From the NCBI RefSeq assembly GCF_009791395.1, contig NZ_WSZK01000023.1, positions 86,665 through 150,664 on the forward strand: a stretch of DNA of 64,000 bases, in the 5' to 3' direction. The position numbers and the translations under genes were made by a program. Numbering within the stretch: position 1 is the stretch's first letter; the number at the start of each line of letters is the position of its first letter. The stretch is from Halomarina oriensis. GTDB taxonomy: Archaea; Halobacteriota; Halobacteria; Halobacteriales; Haloarculaceae. Shown one piece after another: positions 16,775 through 25,126 of the stretch. Below the pieces are notes generated by a model that was not told where the DNA came from, made no database searches, and was given only the letters and a program-made list of their open reading frames with translations.

Positions 16775-17476
16775 ATGGAGAAACAGGCCATCCGCGAACG
16801 GGTCTGGGACACGCTGGAGGCGGAGGGTATCGCCCGGTTCCCCTTCCCGCCACACGGGCGTATCCCGAACTTCGACGGCGCGCCGGCGGCGGCCGAGCGA
16901 CTCGCCGACCTGCCGGCGTGGCGCGAGGCGACGGCCATCAAGGCGAACCCCGACGCGCCACAGTTACCGGCGAGACGCGCAGCACTCCGCGAGGGCAAGA
17001 CCGTCTACATGGCCGTCCCGCGACTGCGCGAGGAGGAGTGTTTCGTCGAACTCGAACCCGCCGAACTGGCCGATACCGACGCCGCCGCCACCGTCGGCGG
17101 GATGGACGACTACGGTGTGCGTGTCTCTCCCGACGAGATGCCGCGGGTCGACCTGGTGCTCTCGGGGAGCGTCGCCGTCACCGAGGCGGGCGAGCGTATC
17201 GGGAAGGGCGAGGGCTACTCGGACCTGGAGTTCGCCGTGTTGGGGGAACTGGGCCTCGTCGACGAGTCGACGACGGTGGTGACGACGGTCCACGAGCGAC
17301 AGGTCGTCGACGACGCGGTCGAGACGGGCGACCACGACGTGCCCCTCGACGTCGTCGTCACCCCCGAGCGGACGCTCCGGACCGACGCGGCCGGACGTCC
17401 CGACGGCATCGACTGGTCGCTGCTGGACGAGGAGCGAGTCGAGGAGATACCGGTGTTGCAGCGATTCAGCGAGTAG
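16775..17476 (+). CDS. 5-formyltetrahydrofolate cyclo-ligase family protein
   Basis: 233 residues. The N-terminal RERVWDTLEAEGIARFPFPPHGRIPNF and KANPDAPQLPARRAAL, the ATP-site loop KGEGYSDLEFAVLGELG and the C-terminal VVTPERTLRTD belong to the 5-FTHF cyclo-ligase fold. In bacteria it converts 5-formyl-THF to methenyl-THF with ATP. In archaea this subfamily may act on another folate or pterin-like compound, so the exact substrate is uncertain. The true start is the ATG at 16775. It overlaps the convergent Tat-signal gene by 11 bp at the 3' end. Confidence 0.8.
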   Translation: MEKQAIRERVWDTLEAEGIARFPFPPHGRIPNFDGAPAAAERLADLPAWREATAIKANPDAPQLPARRAALREGKTVYMAVPRLREEECFVELEPAELADTDAAATVGGMDDYGVRVSPDEMPRVDLVLSGSVAVTEAGERIGKGEGYSDLEFAVLGELGLVDESTTVVTTVHERQVVDDAVETGDHDVPLDVVVTPERTLRTDAAGRPDGIDWSLLDEERVEEIPVLQRFSE

Positions 17477-18290
17477 CACGGCGAGCGGACGAGTCGCCGC
17501 CCGACGCCAGCAGCGACCGGACGGCCGCGCGGTAGCGGTCGGGGTCGAAGTCGAGCGTCGTCTCCCGGCTGAGTTCGCGTGTCTCGCCCTCCGGCCCCTC
17601 GACGGTCCGGGTGGCCGTTCGGGTCACCGTCTCGTCGGGGTAGACACTGCCGAGGACGTACAGCGTCCCCGTGTCGACCTTCCAGAGGGCGAGGAGGCCC
17701 GCGACCGAGAGGTCGAACGCCGGGACGCGAATCGGCCCCATTCGTGGCGTGTCCGGTTCGTCGTACGAGAGGGCCGGAACCGCCATCGACCCGCCGACGT
17801 CGTAGGTCCGCTGGACGCCGGTGAGGGCCTCGGCGAGCGCCGTCCGTTCGTAGGTCGGGTTCGAGACCCCCCGTTCGGCGAGCTGTGTCTCGACGGCCGG
17901 GAGGATTCGTGCCTCCAGTCGGTCGACGGTCAGCGCGGCGTTGACGTAGCTCTCGACGTCGACCCGGGTGAGCGAGGCGAGGACGACCGGCCGGTCGAAC
18001 GCGCCGCGGGTCCGGTCGGCGACGCGCTCACGAGCGGGCGTGTAGGAGAACAGCGTCGTGTAGACGGCCGCGGTCACGTCGACGCCGTATCGGCCCTCCG
18101 AGAACGTCTCCGCCGTCTCGTCGAGGACCGTCCACTCGTCGGCGTCGGCCCCGTCGAGTCGAGGCTGACCGTCGTCGGTGCTCGGGAACCCCGGCGCTCC
18201 CGCCGCGACACCGTCGTCGTACAGCGTGAGCCCCGTCGCTCCACCGACGCCGACGACGCCGCACAGCCCGAGGAACCGTCGTCGTTTCAT
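17466..18290 (-). CDS. Tat-signal hypothetical protein
   Basis: 274 residues beginning MKRRRFLGLCGVVGVGGATG, a twin-arginine signal (RRRFLGL) and hydrophobic core, so probably exported folded. There is no lipobox in the usual place. The mature part has long alternating polar/hydrophobic stretches and a WKVDTGTLYVLGSVY segment, but I recognise no family with confidence. An in-frame GTG at 18299 exists. The ATG at 18290 is preferred because a TATA box (GTTATATTATCG, 18309-18320 minus) predicts transcription start at about that position. Confidence 0.7.
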   Translation of the reverse strand: MKRRRFLGLCGVVGVGGATGLTLYDDGVAAGAPGFPSTDDGQPRLDGADADEWTVLDETAETFSEGRYGVDVTAAVYTTLFSYTPARERVADRTRGAFDRPVVLASLTRVDVESYVNAALTVDRLEARILPAVETQLAERGVSNPTYERTALAEALTGVQRTYDVGGSMAVPALSYDEPDTPRMGPIRVPAFDLSVAGLLALWKVDTGTLYVLGSVYPDETVTRTATRTVEGPEGETRELSRETTLDFDPDRYRAAVRSLLASGGDSSARRATR

Positions 18291-18308
18291 GGCTGACACT
18301 CACCGATT

Positions 18309-18419
18309 CGATAATATAACGTTTGCCGCTACTATCGAAGCGTCGGCGGGGGACACCGGCGACGACCGCAAGGACCGCACGAGCGGGCACAGTGGCAGGA
18401 GCGACCCGTAGCTATAACG
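18309..18419. promoter_or_regulatory. Divergent promoters between the Tat-signal gene and DUF389 gene
   Basis: On the minus strand GTTATATTATCG (18309-18320) lies about 25 bp above the ATG at 18290. On the plus strand AGCTATAACG (about 18410-18419) lies about 27-30 bp above the GTG at 18444. Both would give leaderless mRNAs. Confidence 0.6.
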
Positions 18420-18443
18420 CATCGCCGGGAGTCGAACACGAGC

Positions 18444-19802
18444 GTGCGACTCGTTCAGGTGGGTGTTCCGGAGGGACGGCGGGCGGTGGTGCTCGGCGTG
18501 TTGGACGACGAGGACGTCGAGTACGTCGTCAGCGACGAGACGGGCAGCCACGACTACGAGGCCATCGTCGCGTTCCCGCTCCCGACGAACGCCGTCGAGA
18601 ACGTGCTCGCGTCGCTCCGTGACGTTGGCGTCGACGAGAGCGCCTACACCGTCGTCACGGAGGCCGAGACGGTCGTCTCCCACCGCTTCGACGCGCTCGA
18701 AGCGGAGTACGCCGACGCGGGGAACGGCGACCGTATCGCCCGCGAGGAGCTCCGTTCGAAGGCCGAGGGGCTCGCCAGCACGTTCAGCACCTACGTCGTG
18801 ATGACCGTCGTCAGTGCCGTCATCGCCACGGCCGGCCTCCTGCTCGACTCTCCCGCGACGGTGGTCGGGAGCATGGTCATCGCCCCGCTCATCGGCCCGG
18901 CGATGGCGACGGCCGTCGGGACCGTCATCGACGACGAGGAACTGTTCGTCCGTGGGGTGAAGTTCCAGGTGCTCGGCGTCCTGCTGTCGGTCGGTGCGGC
19001 CGCCGTCTTCGCGTGGGTGACCCAGTTCACCGGTATCGTCCCGCCGTCGCTCGACCCGACCAGCCTCGGGCAGGTCCGCGAGCGGCTCGCCCCCGACGCG
19101 CTGTCGCTCGCCGTCGCCCTCGGTGCGGGCGTGGCCGGCGTCGTCAGCCTCACGACCGGCGTCTCCACGGCGCTGGTCGGCGTCATGATCGCCGTCGCGC
19201 TCATCCCGCCGGCGGCGACGGTCGGTATCGCCATCGCGTACGGCCTCCCGAGCGCGGCCATCAGTTCGAGCGTGCTGACGCTCGTCAACCTGCTCTCGAT
19301 CAACCTGGCGGCGCTCCTCGTGCTCTGGTACAGCGGCTACCGCCCCGAGCGGTTCTTCCAGCGCGACCACGCACGCAGCGCGACGCTGAAGCGACTGGCC
19401 GCACTCGGCATCGCCATCGCGCTCCTCTCGGTGTTCCTCGGTGGCGTCACCTACGACAGCTACACCACCGCGACCGACGAGCAGGCGATTCGAGACGCGG
19501 TGAGCGGAGTCGTCAACGAGAGTTCGGACGTGACGCTACTGGAGACACAGATCGAACTGGAGAACCGGAACGTGCTGTTCACCGAACCGGAGCGCATCGT
19601 CGTCACCATCGGCGCGCCGCCGGGCGACCGACCGCCGGGGCTGGCGAGTCGGGTCGACCGGGCCGTCGACGAGGCCGCCGGCCGGGACGTCGAGGTACAG
19701 ATTCGCTACGTCGAGGTCGAGACGGCCCGACTCGGGAGAGCCCCGTCGCCGGCAGCGGGAGACGGGCCGTCTCCCGCTCGTCGACTCGCTCAGCCGTCGT
19801 AG
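18444..19802 (+). CDS. DUF389 (TIGR00341) membrane protein, copy 1
   Basis: 452 residues from a GTG. An N-terminal soluble ferredoxin-like domain of about 110 residues (MRLVQVGVPEGRRAVVLGVL…) is followed by about six to seven membrane helices. These include the family blocks STYVVMTVVSAVIATAGLLL, VVGSMVIAPLIGPAMATAVG and TALVGVMIAVALIPPAAT. A soluble C-terminal tail follows. The function of DUF389 proteins is unknown; a transport role is often suggested. A paralogue with the same layout is at 29661-30956. The 3' end overlaps the convergent GTPase gene by 13 bp. Confidence 0.85.
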   Translation: MRLVQVGVPEGRRAVVLGVLDDEDVEYVVSDETGSHDYEAIVAFPLPTNAVENVLASLRDVGVDESAYTVVTEAETVVSHRFDALEAEYADAGNGDRIAREELRSKAEGLASTFSTYVVMTVVSAVIATAGLLLDSPATVVGSMVIAPLIGPAMATAVGTVIDDEELFVRGVKFQVLGVLLSVGAAAVFAWVTQFTGIVPPSLDPTSLGQVRERLAPDALSLAVALGAGVAGVVSLTTGVSTALVGVMIAVALIPPAATVGIAIAYGLPSAAISSSVLTLVNLLSINLAALLVLWYSGYRPERFFQRDHARSATLKRLAALGIAIALLSVFLGGVTYDSYTTATDEQAIRDAVSGVVNESSDVTLLETQIELENRNVLFTEPERIVVTIGAPPGDRPPGLASRVDRAVDEAAGRDVEVQIRYVEVETARLGRAPSPAAGDGPSPARRLAQPS

Positions 19803-20776
19803 GGGAGTTCTATCTCGTAGTCGATGGCGGCGACGGCGGCGTCGACCGTCTCGTCGACGCCCTCGCCGGTCTCCGCGCTCAGGTAGCAGTCGGCCTCGAC
19901 GTCACGCGAGCGGTCGGCCTTCGAGCAGACCGTCAGGACGGGCACGGCCGCGAACTGCGCTTCGAGTTCGTCGCGCAGCGCGAGTTGCGTTTCGAGCGGG
20001 TAGCCACACTCCTCGCTCGGGTCGACGAACACGAGGATGGCGTCGGCCGCGTGTTCGACGGCGCTCACGGCCTGTCGCTCGATGCCGTTTCGCTCCTCGG
20101 CCGGCCGGTCGAGGAGCCCCGGCGTGTCGACGAGCTGGTACCGGATGTGGTCGCGTTCGACGTGGCCGACGTGGACCTGCGTCGTCGTGAACGGGTAGGA
20201 GTCGATGTCGTTGCGGGCGTTCGTCGCCGCGTTGACGAACGTCGACTTCCCGACGTTGGGGTAGCCCGCGATGACGATGGTCGGTTCGTCGGGACGGATG
20301 TCGGGGATGTCCCGCAGGACGTCGCGGGCCTCCCCGAGCGCCAGCAGGTCGTCACCGACGGACTCGGTGATGCTGGCGAGACGGGCGAACGCCTGCTTGC
20401 GGTGTTTCTTCGCGGTGTCGGGGTCGGTGTTCCGCACCTTCGAGTGGTACTCGTCGCGGATCTTCTCGGCCTGCCGGCCCGCCCACATCACCTGCGAGAG
20501 GTGCTTGCGGAGGCCGTCGACGCCGCCGGGGCAGTCGCCGTGGGGTTCGATCATCGCGTCGGCCAAATCGCGGTAGAACGGCGAGACCACGTCGAAGTCG
20601 GGCCACGACGTCGTGACGTTCTGGAGGTTGTCCGAGACGATGTTCGACGCCGTCTGAAGCATCGACTGCTGGGCTTCCAGCCCGGATTTCGCGTGGCCCG
20701 CTCGGGCCGCCCGCGAGAACGCCTTGTCGATGAGTTCCTCCGCACGCGGCGTGGTGGGGAGGTCTTCGTAGGTCAT
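19790..20776 (-). CDS. NOG1-family GTPase
   Basis: 328 residues. An N-terminal helical region (MTYEDLPTTPRAEELIDKAFSR… through KHRKQAFARLASITESVG) precedes the G domain. G1 is GYPNVGKST, G3 DTPGLLDRPAEERN (typical of NOG1), and G4 is replaced by SKAD in VLTVCSKADRS. In eukaryotes Nog1 is needed for 60S assembly; the archaeal form is expected to act in large-subunit biogenesis. The ATG at 20776 was chosen over an upstream in-frame start because the family begins MTYEDLPTTPRAEEL. Confidence 0.9.
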   Translation of the reverse strand: MTYEDLPTTPRAEELIDKAFSRAARAGHAKSGLEAQQSMLQTASNIVSDNLQNVTTSWPDFDVVSPFYRDLADAMIEPHGDCPGGVDGLRKHLSQVMWAGRQAEKIRDEYHSKVRNTDPDTAKKHRKQAFARLASITESVGDDLLALGEARDVLRDIPDIRPDEPTIVIAGYPNVGKSTFVNAATNARNDIDSYPFTTTQVHVGHVERDHIRYQLVDTPGLLDRPAEERNGIERQAVSAVEHAADAILVFVDPSEECGYPLETQLALRDELEAQFAAVPVLTVCSKADRSRDVEADCYLSAETGEGVDETVDAAVAAIDYEIELPYDG

Positions 20777-20892
20777 ACCACCCGTATCGGACGCGCGGTG
20801 AAAAGCACGTTCCTCCCGTCCTCGGCGTGCCAACGGGACACTCACCGGAGCCGCGCCACCACCCTCATCCGCCTCGGCGACCTACGGCGACC

Positions 20893-21252
20893 ATGGTCAA
20901 CTGGACAGCGGTCGTCGTCGGCTTCCTCGTCGAGGTGGTCGTCGGTACGATCGGTCTCGCCGTGCCGGTGCTGGGACAGCTCACCGCGGCTCTCCTCGGG
21001 GGGGTCGTCGCGGGCTACATGGTCGGCGGGAGCCTCGGCAACGGCGCGTGGCACGGCCTGCTCGCCGGTGCGTTCGGTGGCCTCGTCATCGCGCTCGTCG
21101 TGGGCGTTCTCGGGAGCGTCGCGCTCTCGGTCGGCGTCGGCCCGCCCGGCTTCCTCGCCGGACTCGGGGCGACGGCGCTGTTCGTCGCGTTCTGGCTGCT
21201 CGTCTCGGTCCCGAGCGCCGTCGGCGGTGTCGTCGGTGCGGCGGTGGCCTGA
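20893..21252 (+). CDS. DUF5518 membrane protein, copy 1
   Basis: 119 residues, almost entirely hydrophobic, with four predicted helices separated by Gly-rich turns (GGVVAGYMVGGSLGNGAWHGLLAGAFGG). The YMVGG…GNGAWHGLLAGA block is the DUF5518 signature. The function is unknown. A second member follows 143 bp downstream on the same strand and shares this block (GNGAWNGLLAGA), so the two arose by tandem duplication. The upstream region is shared with the divergent GTPase. Confidence 0.8.
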   Translation: MVNWTAVVVGFLVEVVVGTIGLAVPVLGQLTAALLGGVVAGYMVGGSLGNGAWHGLLAGAFGGLVIALVVGVLGSVALSVGVGPPGFLAGLGATALFVAFWLLVSVPSAVGGVVGAAVA

Positions 21253-21395
21253 ACTGCCGGCACGACCCTCCCGAACCCGCCGGAGGTGCGAACGACCCGA
21301 GAGTGGCAAAATCACCGTTCAGAGGCGATAGTTCCGGAAAATCAGGTAAGCACGCGACATCGTTTATCTCCTCTGCTAACCACCTAGCAGACGTT

Positions 21396-21806
21396 ATGGT
21401 AGAGACTAACTGGCGTGCGGTGGGCGTCGGCTTCGTCGTCATCGCCGTCCTCGGCATCGTCGGCGCGTACGTGGAACAGCTCGCGGTGTTCGGCACCGTC
21501 CTCGGGAGCATCGTCGGCGGGTTCACCGCGGGCTACTTCGCCCGGATGGGCACCGGTAACGGCGCGTGGAACGGCCTGCTCGCGGGCGCTATCGGGGCGC
21601 TCGTCCTCGTCGCCGTCCTCGTGGTGCTGGGACTGGCGGTTTCGGTCGTCGAACTCTCGCTCGGCGGCGTGTTCGCAACCGTCGGTATCGCGCTCGCGGC
21701 GGTCATGCTAGCGCTGTTCGCCGCGATTCCCGCGGCCATCGGCGGCGCTATCGGCGGTATGATGACCCGCGAGGACCGCGTCGAGAGCGGCCGTCCGGCG
21801 GCCTGA
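21396..21806 (+). CDS. DUF5518 membrane protein, copy 2
   Basis: 136 residues with the same four-helix layout as its neighbour: an N-terminal NWRAVGVGFVVIAVLGIVGA helix, the Gly-rich FTAGYFARMGTGNGAWNGLL turn, two further helices and a short charged tail (MTREDRVESGRPAA). It is separated from copy 1 by 143 bp containing AT-rich stretches (AAAATCACC, CGTTTATC), so it probably has its own promoter, with CGTTTAT about 30 bp above the ATG. A T-run follows the gene. Confidence 0.8.
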   Translation: MVETNWRAVGVGFVVIAVLGIVGAYVEQLAVFGTVLGSIVGGFTAGYFARMGTGNGAWNGLLAGAIGALVLVAVLVVLGLAVSVVELSLGGVFATVGIALAAVMLALFAAIPAAIGGAIGGMMTREDRVESGRPAA

Positions 21807-21813
21807 TTCGCCC

Positions 21814-21818
21814 TTTTT
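21814..21818 (+). terminator. T-run terminator after the second DUF5518 gene
   Basis: CCCTTTTTCC begins 8 bp after the gene's end. Archaeal transcription terminates at oligo-T stretches without needing a hairpin. The assignment rests on position and composition only. Confidence 0.45.
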
Positions 21819-21872
21819 CCGACCGCCTGCGACGACCAGTAGCTGTTTGCACGTTCCGCGTCTCCCTGCAGT

Positions 21873-22190
21873 ATGGCACGCATCGACTCGGAGACGCTGT
21901 TACCGAACGACCACGTCGAACAGCTCGCGCTCTCGGGAGAGGTCACCCAGATACACCGCGGGAACCCCTACGCCGAGGCGGGCGACACGTTCGACGTCGA
22001 CGGGACCACCTTCGAGGTGGTGGAGGTGACCCACCGGACGCTCGGAGACCTGACCGACGAGGACGCACGCGCGGAGGGCTCCGAGGACGTAGACGCGTAC
22101 AGAGAACGCCTCGAACACGCCCACAGCGACGGGTTCGAGTGGGACGACGACGCCGACGTGGTGAGACACCGCTTCGAGCGCCGGGACTGA
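21873..22190 (+). CDS. ASCH domain protein
   Basis: 105 residues. MARIDSETLLPNDHVEQLALSG and VTQIHRGNPYAEAGDTFDVDG are followed by TFEVVEVTHRTLGDLTDEDARAEGS, the ASCH-domain pattern (a PUA-like beta barrel thought to bind RNA). The sequence ends in an acidic FEWDDDADVVRHRFERRD. Its role is unknown, with RNA-binding or modification plausible from the fold. It is alone on this strand between DUF5518 and the convergent hisE. Confidence 0.8.
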   Translation: MARIDSETLLPNDHVEQLALSGEVTQIHRGNPYAEAGDTFDVDGTTFEVVEVTHRTLGDLTDEDARAEGSEDVDAYRERLEHAHSDGFEWDDDADVVRHRFERRD

Positions 22191-22237
22191 GCGCCGGGGT
22201 GGGGAGACGACCGTCGGGCGACGGCGAACCGGGTCGT

Positions 22238-22555
22238 TCAGCGGCGTTCGGCGAGTTCCGCCCGCAGGTCGTCGAGCGTCATCCCCTTCATCGAGAGCAA
22301 CACGAGCAGGTGGTAGACGACGTCCGCGGCCTCGTGAGCCAACTCCTCGTGGTCGTCGTCTTTCGCCGCGAGGATGACCTCCGTGGTCTCCTCGCCCAGC
22401 TTTTCGAGGACGAGGTTCTCGCCTTTCTCGTCGGTGAACAGCGTCGTCGTGTAGGAGTCGGCGGGGAGCGTCTCCTTGCGGTCCTCGATGACCGCGAACA
22501 GGTCGTCCAGCACGTCGGCGTCCGTGGCGTCCGCGTCGGCGGCCTCCTCGCTCAC
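22238..22555 (-). CDS. hisE: Phosphoribosyl-ATP diphosphatase
   Basis: Hydrolyses PR-ATP to PR-AMP, step two of histidine synthesis. 105 residues from a GTG. VLDDLFAVIEDRKETLPADS…TTTLF is the family N-terminal helix. KLGEETTEVILAAKDDDHEELAHEAADVVYHLLVLL carries the metal-binding Glu/Asp residues of the MazG/HisE fold. The GTG start at 22555 overlaps the stop of the upstream BFN nuclease gene (GTGA), so the two are translationally coupled. No other his gene is in the window. Confidence 0.93.
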   Translation of the reverse strand: MSEEAADADATDADVLDDLFAVIEDRKETLPADSYTTTLFTDEKGENLVLEKLGEETTEVILAAKDDDHEELAHEAADVVYHLLVLLSMKGMTLDDLRAELAERR

Positions 22556-23034
22556 AGGTAGTACTCTCCCTCCTCCTCGGCGTCCATCTCGGCGCGGATG
22601 ACGTCCCGGATGTCGTCGAGTTCGGCGTAGCGATCCGGGTCGTCGCTCGCCCGCTCGAACACCTCGGGAGCGACCGTGACCGGACAGTTCGTCCGGGAGG
22701 CCAGCGCCAGCGCGTCGCTCGGGCGGGCGTCGACGGTGACGTCGTTCCGGGGCGTGTTGAGGTGGAGGTCCGCGAGGAACGTCCCCTCGTCGAGGTGTGC
22801 GACGTGGACCCGGTCGACCCGGCAACCCAACTCCTCGACGACGTCGAGGAGCAGGTCGTGTGTCAGCGGACGACCGAAGTCCGCGGCGTCCATCCCGCGG
22901 GCGATGCTCGTCGCCTCCTCGAAGCCGACGAAGATGGGAAGGACATCGGTCTCCCCTTCGACGTCGAGGAGGACGACCGGCGCGGGACCGCGTTCCGTGC
23001 CGGCGACCCGCACCGACTCGATGGCTGCCTTCAT
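22552..23034 (-). CDS. Bifunctional nuclease (BFN/DUF151) family protein
   Basis: 160 residues. MKAAIESVRVAGTERGPAPV, then VVLLDVEGETDVLPIFVGFEEATSIARGMD (the conserved IGxxEA-like segment) and RPLTHDLLLDVVEELG, VTVDARPSDALALASRTN, are BFN hallmarks. Plant and bacterial relatives have DNase/RNase activity; in archaea the role is untested. The ATG at 23034 is used, with a TATA-like GTTATCC (about 23056-23063) above it. It is the first gene of the coupled BFN-hisE pair. Confidence 0.87.
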   Translation of the reverse strand: MKAAIESVRVAGTERGPAPVVLLDVEGETDVLPIFVGFEEATSIARGMDAADFGRPLTHDLLLDVVEELGCRVDRVHVAHLDEGTFLADLHLNTPRNDVTVDARPSDALALASRTNCPVTVAPEVFERASDDPDRYAELDDIRDVIRAEMDAEEEGEYYL

Positions 23035-23094
23035 GTCCGAGACTCGGAGACGGTGACGGATAACACTGCTCACTCTCGACCCGGGCGTGCTGGG

Positions 23095-23688
23095 TTACGC
23101 CAGCACCGACTCGAAGAACGCCAGGTCGTGGACGCGTGGGTCGTTGGTCAGTTCGGGGTGGAACGAGGTGGCGACGACCGACCCCTGCCGGACGGCGACC
23201 GGCCGGTCGTCCCACGAGGCCAGCACCGTCACCGCCTCGTCGACCTCGTCGATGACCGGAGCGCGGATGAACACCGCCGGGAACGGTTCGTCGAGGCCCT
23301 CGACGTCGAGCGGGGCCTCGAAGGAGTCGACCTGCCGACCGAACGCGTTGCGGTCGACGGTGACGTCCAGTACGTCGAGCGTCGCCACACGGTCGTCTTT
23401 GGCGTCGGTCGAGGCGACGATGAGACCCGCACACGTCGCCAACAGGGGCTTGCCGGCGGCGACGTGGTCGCGTATCTCCTCGTCGATTCCGTCGGCAGCG
23501 AGATGCCGGGAGATGGTCGTCGACTCGCCACCGGGCAACAGGAGGACGTCGCACTCCGGGACGACACCGGCCGTCCGAATCTCGCGGACCTCGGCGGGGT
23601 CGTCGTGAGCGGCGGCGGCCCGACGGATGGCGTCGGCGTGTTCCGAGACGTCGCCCTGGACCGCGACGACGCCGGCTACGAGGGTCAT
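23095..23688 (-). CDS. pdxT: Pyridoxal 5'-phosphate synthase glutaminase subunit PdxT
   Basis: Supplies ammonia from glutamine to PdxS for PLP synthesis. 197 residues. MTLVAGVVAVQGDVSEHADA, LLLPGGESTTISRH, PLLATCAGLIVAS (nucleophile Cys in the ATCAG elbow) and TSFHPELTND (catalytic His and Glu) are all present. PdxS is not in the window, so the complex is assembled from a distant gene. A TATA-like CTTTTGC (about 23711-23720) precedes the ATG at 23688. Confidence 0.95.
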   Translation of the reverse strand: MTLVAGVVAVQGDVSEHADAIRRAAAAHDDPAEVREIRTAGVVPECDVLLLPGGESTTISRHLAADGIDEEIRDHVAAGKPLLATCAGLIVASTDAKDDRVATLDVLDVTVDRNAFGRQVDSFEAPLDVEGLDEPFPAVFIRAPVIDEVDEAVTVLASWDDRPVAVRQGSVVATSFHPELTNDPRVHDLAFFESVLA

Positions 23689-23778
23689 GTTCGACACAAG
23701 GTGCGTTCCGGGCAAAAGCTTCGCGGGACGCGTCGCTCCGCGACCAATCGGGGAATCGGGAGGACGCGTGGTCGGGGG

Positions 23779-23937
23779 TTACGCGACGGCCGAGAGGACC
23801 ATCACGAGGAGGCCGAACATCGCACCGAACGCGACGACCGTCTTCGGGTCGATACGTGGCGCGTTGCGGTCCTCGGAGTCGAAGTACCGGACCAGTCCGG
23901 CACTGGACATCAGTCCGCCGCTGTTGCTTCCGCTCAT
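23779..23937 (-). CDS. Preprotein translocase subunit Sec61beta (SecG)
   Basis: 52 residues, [20 protein letters not shown]…, with a cytosolic N-terminus, the conserved [22 protein letters not shown] segment, and one C-terminal transmembrane helix ([18 protein letters not shown]). It is the small, non-essential third subunit of the SecYEbeta channel. The [13 protein letters not shown] motif is characteristic of archaeal Sec61beta. It lies 90 bp upstream of pdxT on the same strand, with a TATA-like element at about 23961-23970. Confidence 0.93.
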   Translation of the reverse strand: MSGSNSGGLMSSAGLVRYFDSEDRNAPRIDPKTVVAFGAMFGLLVMVLSAVA

Positions 23938-24088
23938 ACCGCAGGCTGAGCGACGCGCCCTCCTAAACGTTTCGTCACCGTAACGAGCCTCGGCCCGCGG
24001 ACGCGACGCCACGACCCGCACTCAGCGGGGCAGTTGGCGCGAGATTCGCCCACAGTGGAAACTCTTATTCGGAACCGACGGCAATTTC

Positions 24089-24367
24089 ATGCTACAGATG
24101 ACGGTGACTCTCAAGGACTTCTACGCCGACTGGTGTGGCCCGTGTAAGACCCAGGACCCCATCCTGGAGGACATTCAGGAGGACTGGGGCGACCGCTTCC
24201 AGGTCGAGAAGGTGAACGTCGACGAGGAACAGGACGTCGCCAACGAGTACCAGGTCCGTTCGCTCCCGACGCTCATCGTCGAGAACGACGACGGCGTCGT
24301 CGAGCGCTTCGTCGGCGTCACCCAGCGCGAGGACATCGAGGGCGCGCTCGAATCGGCCGGCGCGTAA
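24089..24367 (+). CDS. Thioredoxin-family protein, short N-terminus
   Basis: 92 residues with the redox motif WCGPC at 15-19, FQVEKVNVDEEQDVANEYQV and the cis-proline SLPTL. The first beta-strand and helix of a classic thioredoxin (active site near residue 32) are missing, so the active site comes about 15 residues earlier than usual. This resembles the compact archaeal thioredoxin/glutaredoxin-like proteins. ATGs at 24089 and 24098 are both possible; the first is 20 bp below a TATA-like CTTATT (24064-24069), so the second fits a leaderless start a little better. Confidence 0.85.
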   Translation: MLQMTVTLKDFYADWCGPCKTQDPILEDIQEDWGDRFQVEKVNVDEEQDVANEYQVRSLPTLIVENDDGVVERFVGVTQREDIEGALESAGA

Positions 24368-24418
24368 CGACGGTTCGCTCCTTCGAGTCGACGGCAGGCA
24401 CGGAGCGTCGCGTGCTCG

Positions 24419-25087
24419 CTACCTGAACTGCACGCCCAGGTCGTGCATCCCGTCGTTGTTCGACGCGACGTTGATGAGCAACGGCGTCAGCGCCTCCACC
24501 TCGCTCGCGTTGGCGAGGCCACCGACGTCGAGCGCTCTGAGCCCCTCGATCTCCTCGGTCAGCATCGAGACGATGTCCTTCGCGTCGGGGTCGTCGCCGA
24601 AGACGAGGACGTCCCAGTCGAGGTCGGCGTCCAGATTAGCGAGTTTCCCGGCCGCGAGGTTGTGGAACGCACCGACGAGCGAGACGTCGTCGGGGGCGGC
24701 CCCGGCGGCCAGCGCGGCGACGCTCCCGGCGCTCGGGGCGTTGTAGTGGAACCCGTCGTCGTCGCGTCTCATCCCGACGGCGGGCGTCACGAGCACGTCG
24801 TCACTGTCGAGGCGGTCGGCGATGGCCTCGACGGTGTCGACGAGGTGGTAGGCCGGGACGGCGAGCACGACGACGTCGGCGCGGTCGGCCGCCATCGCGT
24901 TGTCGAACCCCTGTATCGTGCAGTCGACGCCACGGCTCGACAGTTCGGTCTCGTACTCTTCGGCCTTCTCGCGGGCGCGGTCGGGGTCCCGAGAGCCGAC
25001 GAGCACCTCGTGGTCGGTGTGGTACGCCCACCGGAGCGCGAGTCCCTCGCCGACGTCACCCGTGCCGCCACAGAGCGCGATTCGCAT
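24419..25087 (-). CDS. npdG: NADPH-dependent F420 reductase
   Basis: Transfers hydride between NADPH and coenzyme F420. 222 residues of a Rossmann-fold dehydrogenase. It begins MRIALCGGTGDVGEGLALRW (Gly-rich NADP loop) with GSRDPDRAREKAEEY carrying the Arg/Lys for the 2'-phosphate. DVVVLAVPAYH, VTPAVGMRRDDDGF, LVGAFHNLAAGKL and VFGDDPDAKDIV match the family. Haloarchaea contain F420, so the assignment fits. An upstream in-frame Met exists at 25102, but the ATG at 25087 gives the usual N-terminus. Confidence 0.93.
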   Translation of the reverse strand: MRIALCGGTGDVGEGLALRWAYHTDHEVLVGSRDPDRAREKAEEYETELSSRGVDCTIQGFDNAMAADRADVVVLAVPAYHLVDTVEAIADRLDSDDVLVTPAVGMRRDDDGFHYNAPSAGSVAALAAGAAPDDVSLVGAFHNLAAGKLANLDADLDWDVLVFGDDPDAKDIVSMLTEEIEGLRALDVGGLANASEVEALTPLLINVASNNDGMHDLGVQFR

Positions 25088-25126
25088 GGTCGACCCTCGC
25101 ACGTGCGGCGATTAAGCGTTGTGTGC

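Noticed and set aside
19013-21331. 772-codon plus-strand frame across the DUF389 3' end, GTPase and DUF5518 genes
   Set aside because: It overlaps three well-supported genes in other frames; the composition is Arg-rich nonsense.
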